A stretch of DNA of 25,851 bases from JAPLMI01 sp043798375 (GTDB taxonomy: Bacteria > Omnitrophota > Gorgyraeia > 2-01-FULL-45-10): assembly GCA_043798375.1 (NCBI GenBank), contig JAZDOS010000021.1:1-25851 (forward strand), written 5' to 3'. The notes beneath the pieces were generated by a model. That model made no database searches. It saw only the letters and a program-made list of their open reading frames with translations, and had not been told where the DNA came from. The position numbers and the translations under genes are program-made. Position 1 is the stretch's first letter; each line of letters begins with the position of its first letter. Below are positions 21,397 to 25,851 of the stretch, piece by piece.

Positions 21397-21768
21397 ATGG
21401 AGGAGTCAACAAAATCCAAGAGGTTTATTTTAATACAGGTTTCCTGCCCTTACCTACATCGAACCGTTACATTATTTGATGACATATGGCGTCATCATAT
21501 TAGTAAGGAACATAAAGAGGTAAGCGAGCGCGCTGATTTGGTCAAAAAGATATTAGAAAGCCCATTAGATGACACGATAGCTATTTACCAAAAACAGCGC
21601 GACCCAAGTCGGGTAGCAATATTTAAAAAATGTCCACATTTATTACCCTATTACAATTATATAAAGATAACAGTGAAGTTAATCAATGACAAAGAGGCGA
21701 GGATGACAAGTTGCTACGGACAAGATAATGTCCCTGGCTTTGATATGGAGGCTTACGATGGGCGCTAA
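21397..21768 (+). CDS. Probable BECR-fold (PBECR-like) nuclease toxin
   Basis: 123 residues. The core WRHHISKEHKEV (31-42), followed by a helix (LVKKILESP) and then strands VAIFKKCP, YIKITVKLIN and a terminal ARMTSCYGQD, resembles the phage-associated Barnase-EndoU-ColicinE5/D-RelE-like (PBECR) ribonuclease families, where a W..HI...H.E motif, a central helix and a final T..Y strand are typical. His33/34, His39 and Thr104/Tyr107 are candidate active-site residues. The assignment is from pattern memory without a search. The following DUF2283-like gene overlaps by 11 nt, which supports a toxin-antitoxin unit. It is AT-rich with a strong promoter of its own, clearly foreign to the flanking operons. 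Alternative: a non-toxic nuclease-like domain of a mobile island. Confidence 0.65.
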   Translation: MEESTKSKRFILIQVSCPYLHRTVTLFDDIWRHHISKEHKEVSERADLVKKILESPLDDTIAIYQKQRDPSRVAIFKKCPHLLPYYNYIKITVKLINDKEARMTSCYGQDNVPGFDMEAYDGR

Positions 21769-22033
21769 AGATATAGACATTACCAGAGATTTAGAAAATG
21801 ACGTTCTATACGTTATGAGAAAAGATGCCGATAGGTCAAATACTATCAATGTGAGCATGTCCGCGGATATCCTTGTTAGATTAGATCGTTCGACTAAGGA
21901 AGTCGTGGGTGTTACCATAGATGATTTTGGTGCGGTATTACCACAGCTTGCGGGTCGGACCGATTATGAATTAAGCGAAGAGTTTGATTCTATCCTGAGA
22001 TTTCTTGAGGCACCCAATTTAGTATCGAGCTAA
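21758..22033 (+). CDS. DUF2283-like small protein, probable antitoxin
   Basis: 91 residues from ATG 21758, preceded by GGAGG (21747-21751) inside the upstream gene. The pattern ITRDLENDVLYVMRK...ADILVRLDRSTKEVVGVTIDDF is that of DUF2283: a DxxxDxLY strand, then a D...VVGI hairpin. DUF2283 members are often encoded next to small toxin or DUF4258-like genes. The tail (FDSILRFLEAPNLVSS) is extra. The 11-nt overlap with the putative nuclease implies translational coupling. Its role as antitoxin is inferred from context. A strong terminator at 22071 ends the unit. Confidence 0.7.
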   Translation: MGAKDIDITRDLENDVLYVMRKDADRSNTINVSMSADILVRLDRSTKEVVGVTIDDFGAVLPQLAGRTDYELSEEFDSILRFLEAPNLVSS

Positions 22034-22070
22034 TTAAAGCCCTGCGGGTGAAGTATTACGCAAAAAATTT

Positions 22071-22099
22071 AGGCAACTCTCAAAAGGGGTTGCCTTTTT
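22071..22099 (+). terminator. Rho-independent terminator of the island toxin-antitoxin unit
   Basis: AGGCAACTC/GGGTTGCCT-type stem with loop TCAAAAG and a following run of five T. Confidence 0.85.
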
Positions 22100-22115
22100 A
22101 ATTATAGGAGGCTCT

Positions 22116-22349
22116 ATGAGACGAATGATGATTGTTATAGCAGTAATTATATTTTTTATGCCGTCGATGTGCCTTGGCAAAACCGTTAGCGTAAAAGGTG
22201 GCGTTACAAAAACAGGTATCTACCGCCCACCTCATTTCAAAACGTCACCTAATAATACTAAAATTGATAACTGGTCGACAAAGGGTAATGCTAATCCCTT
22301 TACAGGCAAGAAAGGAACAGTAGATCCGTTTAAGATAAAGATAAAATAA
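22116..22349 (+). CDS. Small exported protein with a conserved Pro/Gly/Asn-rich motif
   Basis: 77 residues with an ideal Shine-Dalgarno (GGAGG, 5 nt spacing). The signal peptide (about 1-21, MMIVIAVIIFFMPSMCLG) may be a lipoprotein-like LPXC variant, since PSMCLG contains Cys. The mature part has VKGGVTKTGIYRPPHFKTSPNN followed by NWSTKGNANPFTGKKGTVDP. Similar VxGYxRxxGxYVxPHxRxxPN...GNxNPxTGxxG proteins recur across bacteria as short exported hypothetical proteins; the function is unknown to me. It has no obvious link to the toxin-antitoxin pair, being separated from it by a terminator. Confidence 0.75.
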   Translation: MRRMMIVIAVIIFFMPSMCLGKTVSVKGGVTKTGIYRPPHFKTSPNNTKIDNWSTKGNANPFTGKKGTVDPFKIKIK

Positions 22350-22350
22350 T

Positions 22351-22687
22351 ATGAAAAAATGTCCATATTGTGCAGAATGAACAGCTTAAGAGTTATGTAA
22401 AATCAGAAAGACAACGCGCAACATCATGGAGGTCAATGATGTTTGCATCACAGTATGAATATGAACAAGCTAGGCAAATTGACGAAAATGCCGAATCGCG
22501 GTTAAAGCAAATTGAAGACAAGTCTAAAATGATCGAAGAATTAGAGAAAGAATACAATATTTTATACACAGAATTTATTAACAAAATATGCGATCTTTCT
22601 GCATTCCTGAATAGGTATAATTTAGATAGTAGAGTACTTTTCCCAAATCTCTCAAGAGAAATTCAGAAAGAGAATTCAAAAACATAG
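22351..22687 (+). pseudogene. Frameshifted zinc-ribbon/coiled-coil gene, or short CDS from GTG 22370
   Basis: ATG 22351 starts MKKCPYCAE, the classic beginning of a small zinc-ribbon protein, but hits TGA at 22378. The +1 frame then continues as QLKSYVKSERQRA for about 105 residues from GTG 22370. Removing 4 nt (for example TGAA at 22378-22381) would join the frames as CPYCAEQLKSY, which reads naturally, so I favour a small insertion frameshift. Alternatively the downstream part is translated from GTG 22370, or by frameshifting or coupling. The rest is a charged helical coiled coil (about residues 30-75). No function is recognised. Confidence 0.55.
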
Positions 22688-22708
22688 CCGTTGGAACCCT
22701 TAATAGAA

Positions 22709-22753
22709 AAGTTGGCGTGTCAAAAAGAGACACACAACTTGGGCGAAGTGCCC
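22709..22753 (+). other. Two adjacent hairpins in an island intergenic region
   Basis: A long stem, AAGTTG plus GTGTC pairing with GACAC plus CAACTT (22709-22740, small internal bulge, loop AAAAAGA), is directly followed by GGGC/GCCC (22741-22753). There is no T-run, so this is not a standard terminator; it may be a small structured RNA or processing site. Confidence 0.5.
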
Positions 22754-22804
22754 CCAAGCGATACATCCCCTCTAACGTAAAGAGACAGTAAAGGGATAAG
22801 TGAT

Positions 22805-23395
22805 GTGAAAATGGTTGTGAATAATATCAAAACCATAATAGTATGGGCCAGAGAGCATCCAAAGCTGGCTGTGTCTGCTGGTCTTACTATAGTATTGGCT
22901 GTTATAGGTATTATTCGATTTATCTTGTTAGATATTCCGCAGATCGTAAATAATGTCGAGATGAGTATAGGGCGTGATAATATCTATCTCACTCAGTTTG
23001 AGACCGGCAGAGAATTAATACCGCTCAACATAGATAGTCAAGAAGCGCCACCGATTAAACCTATTAAACTAGACGAGCAGGGCTCCCCATATACGTTACC
23101 AGCCTTACACGTTACCTTTAAACAAATCGGCGTAATACCATTCAGTTATCAGATAAATGTGAATAAGATGGATCCTATACGCAGGCGTTTTACTATAAAT
23201 GTAGCCAAAAATTATGAGGATGAGCTAAACAAGAAAAAGAACTATTGGACAAATGAAGTTAATTCAGATACCTATAGAGTATCTTTCTTCAAGCATGGCG
23301 ATGATAGGCAAAGCGTTAGTCCAAGCAGTTGCCTACAAACATATCCTGCCGCCTCAGCGCCTACAGTATCCGCAGATACCCAAGGGCAGAATTAA
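22805..23395 (+). CDS. Single-pass membrane protein of unknown function
   Basis: 196 residues from GTG 22805 (AAGGG about 8 nt upstream; ATG 22811 is possible). One membrane helix near residues 20-42 (LAVSAGLTIVLAVIGIIRFILL) leaves a short basic cytoplasmic N-terminus and a long external domain. The external domain shows strand-rich segments (YTLPALHVTFKQIGVIPFSYQINVNK, RRRFTINVAKNYEDEL) and a low-complexity Ser/Ala/Pro tail. No family is recognised. It is AT-rich and belongs to the island. Confidence 0.7.
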   Translation: MKMVVNNIKTIIVWAREHPKLAVSAGLTIVLAVIGIIRFILLDIPQIVNNVEMSIGRDNIYLTQFETGRELIPLNIDSQEAPPIKPIKLDEQGSPYTLPALHVTFKQIGVIPFSYQINVNKMDPIRRRFTINVAKNYEDELNKKKNYWTNEVNSDTYRVSFFKHGDDRQSVSPSSCLQTYPAASAPTVSADTQGQN

Positions 23396-23434
23396 GACCT
23401 AATAAATTTAAGCATAAAAGCGTAAAAGAAGTCC

Positions 23435-23462
23435 TTGAATTATTTCTGCCATATGGTATAAT
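23435..23462 (+). promoter_or_regulatory. Right copy of the tRNA-type promoter
   Basis: TTGAAT, a 16-nt spacer ending TATGG, then TATAAT. It is followed 17 nt later by hairpin AGGAGA/TCTCCT (23480-23498), paralogous to the left promoter-hairpin module. It lies about 220 nt upstream of the intact tRNA and may drive it. Confidence 0.7.
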
Positions 23463-23555
23463 TCAATTTTTACAGAGGCAGGAGAGAAGTTTTCTCCTAT
23501 AACGGCTATCAAGTAGCTATTTGCTCCGAATAGACCATAAAACCTCGGGTATGTT

Positions 23556-23578
23556 TACTATGGTTAAATTATGGTTAT
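23556..23578 (+). repeat. Island-end repeat with two TATGGTTA iterons (right)
   Basis: Matches 21263-21286 apart from one missing A. It lies between the right promoter module and the intact tRNA. Confidence 0.65.
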
Positions 23579-23674
23579 CGGATAGCGCTTTTAATAACAG
23601 TAGCGTATACCGTTATATCACGCAATATCCAAGCCATTTTCAGACGGTAAACGATATAAATTTAGTAGTTCCGT

Positions 23675-23720
23675 CGGTTTCGGGCCTATAGCTCAGCCTG
23701 GCAGAGCAGGAGACTCATAA
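23675..23720 (+). repeat. Right attachment-site repeat (46 bp)
   Basis: Identical to 21197-21242; here the sequence continues into the 3' half of the intact tRNA. Confidence 0.85.
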
Positions 23721-23758
23721 TCTCTTGGTCCAAGGTTCAAATCCTTGTGGGCCCACCA
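23682..23758 (+). tRNA. tRNA-Ile2 (CAU anticodon, lysidine type)
   Basis: 77 nt including an encoded CCA. The acceptor stem GGGCCTA/TGGGCCC, the anticodon arm GGAGA-CTCATAA-TCTCT and GGTTCAAATCC in the T arm give a full cloverleaf with anticodon CAU. It is not an initiator: position 1 pairs with 72 (G-C), and the anticodon stem lacks three G-C pairs. The C4-G69 and C5-G68 pairs and the variable-region TTGGTC match E. coli tRNA-Ile2, the substrate of TilS, rather than elongator tRNA-Met. TilS should convert C34 to lysidine so that AUA is read. Elongator Met is the alternative. Confidence 0.88.
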
Positions 23759-23761
23759 AAT

Positions 23762-23851
23762 AACGTTCGGGCTTCGGGCAAAAGTGTAGTCCGGCTTTTG
23801 CCCTCCGCCCTGCCGATTAGCGATAGACAGCAGGACTGGCGTCCGAACGTT
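23762..23851 (+). ncRNA. Three-way-junction structured segment between the tRNAs
   Basis: The outer stem AACGTTCGG (23762-23770) / CCGAACGTT (23843-23851) encloses hairpin GGGCAAAAG/CTTTTGCCC (23776-23803) and a second stem CGCCCTGC.../GCAGG...GGCG (about 23806-23841). All stems are perfect or nearly so. It begins 3 nt after the tRNA, so it is probably in the same transcript. No known RNA family is recognised. Confidence 0.5.
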
Positions 23852-23853
23852 TT

Positions 23854-23959
23854 AAAGGGAAACTGCGTTTCCCTTTAATGTATCCCTTCCTTAAAAGGAA
23901 GGCGGGGGCTAATCGCCCAAATTTGTTTAAGGAAAACCTTTTAACAAAAGGTTTTCCTT
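23854..23959 (+). other. Series of perfect hairpins downstream of tRNA-Ile2
   Basis: Three hairpins in succession: AAAGGGAAAC/GTTTCCCTTT (23854-23876, 10 bp), CCTTCCTT/AAGGAAGG (23885-23902, 8 bp) and AAGGAAAACCTTTT/AAAAGGTTTTCCTT (23929-23959, 14 bp, 3-nt loop). The first and last have T-rich descending strands and may terminate transcription or guide tRNA 3' processing. Confidence 0.6.
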
Positions 23960-24011
23960 AATGTTCCTTTCCAAAATGGTAAGTATAGGGCATCTCTCGG
24001 ATCGTATTATA

Positions 24012-24088
24012 GGGCACTTAGCTCAGTTGGTTAGAGCGTTGCGCTCACATCGCAAAGGTCAGTGGTTCAAGTCCACTAGTGCCCACCA
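24012..24088 (+). tRNA. tRNA-Val (CAC anticodon)
   Basis: 77 nt with CCA encoded. Acceptor GGGCACT/AGTGCCC, D arm AGCTCAGTTGGTTAGAGC, anticodon arm TTGCG-CTCACAT-CGCAA with CAC at positions 34-36, T arm GTGGTTCAAGTCCAC. All stems pair. Confidence 0.95.
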
Positions 24089-24166
24089 TGTACCACTCGC
24101 GTTTGCCTGTAGGTGGTACATGCCCTGAACCTGAAAAATGCCGAAGGCATTTTGAATGGTACAGGG
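24087..24166 (+). terminator. Hairpins after tRNA-Val
   Basis: CATGTACCAC/GTGGTACATG (24087-24122) starts inside the tRNA CCA end. A second structure has outer stem GCCCTGAACC/GGTACAGGGC (24122-24166) around AAAATGCC/GGCATTTT (24135-24153), the latter ending in four T. Termination is likely but not certain. Confidence 0.5.
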
Positions 24167-24187
24167 CCATATAAAAAATAGAGGTAT

Positions 24188-24901
24188 ATGGAAAACTTGG
24201 AAGAGCAGATAAAATTACTTGTTGAACTCCAGGGGATTGATTCGCAGATATTCAGGCTCGAAGATGAGCTTGAGCTGATCCCCGAGACGATAAAGAACGC
24301 CGACGAAGCATTTAAAGAAAAGAATGCTAACTTAAAGGAGCTGGAAGAAGGCCTGAAGGCTCTTCAGATGAAGAGGAAAGAGAAAGAAGGCGACTTAGAG
24401 GTCAAAGAGGGAATGATAAGGAAATATCAGACCCAGCAGTTTCAGGTCAAAACGAATAAAGAATACACCGCCCTGCAGGACGAGATAGGCCGCGTGAAAG
24501 CGGATAATTCGATAATAGAGGAAGATGTAATCAATATCCTGGACCAGATGGACGTCGAAAGTAAGAAGATCCAGAAAGAGAAAGAGTTTCTGAAAGAACA
24601 GGAGGTCCGGCTCAGCGAAGATAAGAAAAAACTCAATGAAGACTCTGTCCGCTGTAAGTCAGAGCTTGAAGTGTTGAAAAAGAATAGGCAGGGCTTGTCC
24701 CAAAAAGTAGATAAGAACATGCTGTCAAAGTATGAGAGGCTCATAAAGAATAGAGACGGGGTGGCGATCGTTCCGGTTTCCGGCGAGGCATGCCAGGGAT
24801 GCCACAGGGTTATGCCGCCTCAGGTTATAAATGAGATAAGGATGAAGAAAGAGCTCATCTTCTGCGAAAACTGCACGAGGATATTATACATTGAAGAATA
24901 A
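24188..24901 (+). CDS. Coiled-coil protein with C-terminal C4 zinc ribbon (DUF164/zf-RING_7 type)
   Basis: 237 residues. A long antiparallel coiled coil (about 1-190, rich in Glu and Lys, with RKYQTQQFQVKTNKEYTALQ typical of the family) is followed by a zinc ribbon with Cys202, Cys205, Cys226 and Cys229 (CQGCHRVMPPQ ... FCENCTR). The family is widespread, commonly next to RNase H or Nif3-like genes, and poorly characterised; chlamydial CdsZ and Helicobacter HP0958 (flagellar, RNA-binding) are relatives. The stop overlaps the start of the next gene by 11 nt, so the two are translationally coupled. ATG 24188 is preceded by AGAGG. Confidence 0.92.
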   Translation: MENLEEQIKLLVELQGIDSQIFRLEDELELIPETIKNADEAFKEKNANLKELEEGLKALQMKRKEKEGDLEVKEGMIRKYQTQQFQVKTNKEYTALQDEIGRVKADNSIIEEDVINILDQMDVESKKIQKEKEFLKEQEVRLSEDKKKLNEDSVRCKSELEVLKKNRQGLSQKVDKNMLSKYERLIKNRDGVAIVPVSGEACQGCHRVMPPQVINEIRMKKELIFCENCTRILYIEE

Positions 24902-25307
24902 AAAAGTTTACATATACGCTGACGGCGGCAGCCGCGGCAACCCGGGCCCTGCCGGCATAGGGGTTGTTATACTGGATGAAAAGAAGAAGAGGGTTAAGGA
25001 GCTGTCGAAATATATCGGCGAGACGACGAATAATAACGCCGAATACAATGCCCTCATATGCGGGCTCGAAGAGGCGCTTGCCCTGAAGGCCGACGAGGCC
25101 GTTGTCTATCTCGACAGCGAACTGGTGGCAAGGCAGATTACAGGCGTTTACAGGGTAAAGAATGAGGAAATAAAACCTTTGTTCGAAAGGGCGCTCGCGG
25201 CGCTCAAAGGTTTTAAATCGTTCGAGATAAAACATATAGATCGGTCGAAGAACAAAGAGGCCGACAAGCTTGTGAATAAAGCGATAAATTTATCAAGTTT
25301 ATTTTAG
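24891..25307 (+). CDS. rnhA: Ribonuclease HI
   Basis: 138 residues from TTG 24891, inside the preceding gene. It is an RNase H fold of the short bacterial type, without an N-terminal hybrid-binding domain. The catalytic DEDD set is Asp11 (YADGGSRGNPGPAG), Glu51 (NNNAEYNAL), Asp75 (VYLDSELV) and Asp125 (NKEADKLVN). It removes RNA from RNA-DNA hybrids. The lack of the basic protrusion handle of E. coli RNase HI is typical of this subgroup. The stop TAG coincides with the predicted first bases of the RNase P RNA. Confidence 0.95.
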   Translation: MKNKKVYIYADGGSRGNPGPAGIGVVILDEKKKRVKELSKYIGETTNNNAEYNALICGLEEALALKADEAVVYLDSELVARQITGVYRVKNEEIKPLFERALAALKGFKSFEIKHIDRSKNKEADKLVNKAINLSSLF

Positions 25308-25732
25308 TAGATCGGGCGTTCGCCCTGTACCACTCGGCACTTCGTGCCTCGGGTGCAGGGAGGAAAGTCCGGGCTCCACGGAGCAGCGTAGCGGCTAACG
25401 GCCGCCCGCCGGAAGGCGAGGATCTCCCTCGCGCCATCAGCGTAAGTGAGCGGCGCTCGGGATGATTGCCTGAAGGAAACGAGGGCAATCAAGAGCCACA
25501 GAGACGAGTAGGCGTATAAACGCGAGTTCATACGCTGACGTGAAACGCGGCAATCTCTACGCGGAGTAAGACCAAATAGGTTCCGATCAAGGTGTTGCTC
25601 GCACCTACTCCAACATCATGAGTATCGGAACGGGTAAGGTCGCTCGACCCTCAGGGCAACCTGAAGGCTAGATAGATGAGCACCTCGCCCCGCAGGCGCG
25701 GGGCAAGACAGAACTCGGCTTACAGATCTGCT
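25306..25732 (+). ncRNA. rnpB: RNase P RNA, bacterial type A
   Basis: The conserved 5' core GAGGAAAGTCCGGGCTCC, the internal CACAGAGACGAG, GTGAAACGCGG...CGCGGAGTAAGACCAAATAGG and the 3' strand GACAGAACTCGGCTTACAG are all present in order. The terminal helix P1 is AGTAGATC (25306-25313) pairing with GATCTGCT (25725-25732). The length of about 425 nt is in the usual range. It is the catalytic RNA that matures tRNA 5' ends. It starts at the stop codon of rnhA, so it is probably processed from, or initiated within, that gene. Confidence 0.95.
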
Positions 25733-25738
25733 GAAGAG

Positions 25739-25773
25739 AGAGGGGCGGTAAAAATTTACCGCCCCTCTTTTTT
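25739..25773 (+). terminator. Rho-independent terminator of rnpB
   Basis: A 14-bp stem AGAGGGGCGGTAAA/TTTACCGCCCCTCT followed by a T-run. Confidence 0.95.
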
Positions 25774-25851
25774 AGTAAAATTTTTACGGGGCCTGCCATT
25801 CAGGCTGTGTCACAACATAAAATATAATCGTCGTTCTTTGACATCGAACAT
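25774..25851. other. Intergenic end of the window
   Basis: 78 nt after the rnpB terminator. It holds only a small GCCTG/CAGGC hairpin (25792-25806) and an AT-rich stretch with a possible -10-like TATAAT (25831-25836); no gene is visible. Confidence 0.4.

Larger units (their letters stand above)
21243..23720 (+). mobile_element. 2.5-kb AT-rich island in the tRNA-Ile2 gene
   Basis: The region between the 46-bp direct repeats is visibly AT-richer than its flanks, carries its own promoter and terminator, and encodes five small non-housekeeping ORFs. The right repeat restores a complete tRNA. No integrase, transposase or replication gene is recognisable, so it is either a non-autonomous island mobilised in trans or a deletion remnant. 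Unusually, the duplicated tRNA part is the 5' half; most tRNA-targeting islands duplicate the 3' part. Confidence 0.8.

Noticed and set aside
21243..23720. Group I or group II intron interrupting the tRNA
   Set aside because: The right side restores a full 5' half, so the tRNA is not split; there is no intron core, domain V or intron-encoded maturase.
23682..23758. Initiator tRNA-fMet
   Set aside because: Position 1-72 is a G-C pair and the anticodon stem lacks three consecutive G-C pairs; C4-G69 and C5-G68 favour tRNA-Ile2.
25213..25531. Minus-strand ORFs over the 25.3-25.5 kb region
   Set aside because: They overlap the RNase P RNA, whose conserved core explains the sequence.

Overview
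The window is a bacterial chromosome segment with almost every gene on the + strand. The best guess for the source is an uncultured Omnitrophota (OP3)-like bacterium or a related lineage. This is inferred from gene content (giant repeat-rich surface ORF, PilM-PilN fusion, b-delta ATP synthase fusion, many S23-type four-helix-bundle ORFs in short-repeat hairpins); no phylogenetic marker was tested.

Layout. (1) 1-4660: 3' part of a giant repeat-rich surface or exported protein. (2) 5130-6497: an exported, membrane-anchored protein with an internal duplication. (3) 6957-12586: an unusual ATP synthase cluster in the order epsilon, b-delta fusion, c, alpha, gamma, beta, with no a subunit (atpB). 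(4) 12659-21059: a type II secretion / type IV pilus-like operon: GspE ATPase, GspF platform, an HExxH metallopeptidase, pseudopilins G, I, J and K, a fused PilM-PilN (GspL-like) and a PilO/GspM-like protein. (5) 21197-23720: a 2.5 kb AT-rich island inserted in the anticodon loop of a tRNA-Ile2(CAU) gene. It is bounded by 46-bp direct repeats of the tRNA 5' half and carries a probable toxin-antitoxin pair plus orphan genes, but no recognisable integrase. (6) 23682-25851: tRNA-Ile2, a run of strong hairpins, tRNA-Val(CAC), a zinc-ribbon coiled-coil protein, ribonuclease HI and the RNase P RNA with its terminator.

The most striking feature lies across regions 1-4. Between about 4660 and 17075 the gene junctions, and some gene interiors, carry tandem degenerate 7-nt repeats. 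A purine/G-rich arm usually comes first and a complementary C-rich arm second, so the transcript can fold into a long hairpin. There are three main heptamer families (CAGGGNN, CGGTTNN, TGTCANG/TATCATG). Each family has one full-size member in this window in which an S23-type four-helix-bundle ORF sits exactly in the loop, its stop codon lying inside the C arm. ORF-less hairpins of the same families sit between ATP synthase genes, in the cleaved leaders of two pseudopilins, and in-frame inside gspF. Single arms lie inside atpG, in a signal peptide, at the start of the metallopeptidase and at the end of atpA. I interpret these as a family of autonomous (ORF-bearing) and non-autonomous (ORF-less) IVS-like mobile elements that have colonised housekeeping operons.

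Regions 3 and 4 look like ordinary co-directional operons that tolerate these insertions because they fall in intergenic gaps, cleaved leaders or surface loops. The repeats often supply start, stop or ribosome-binding sequences for the neighbouring genes.
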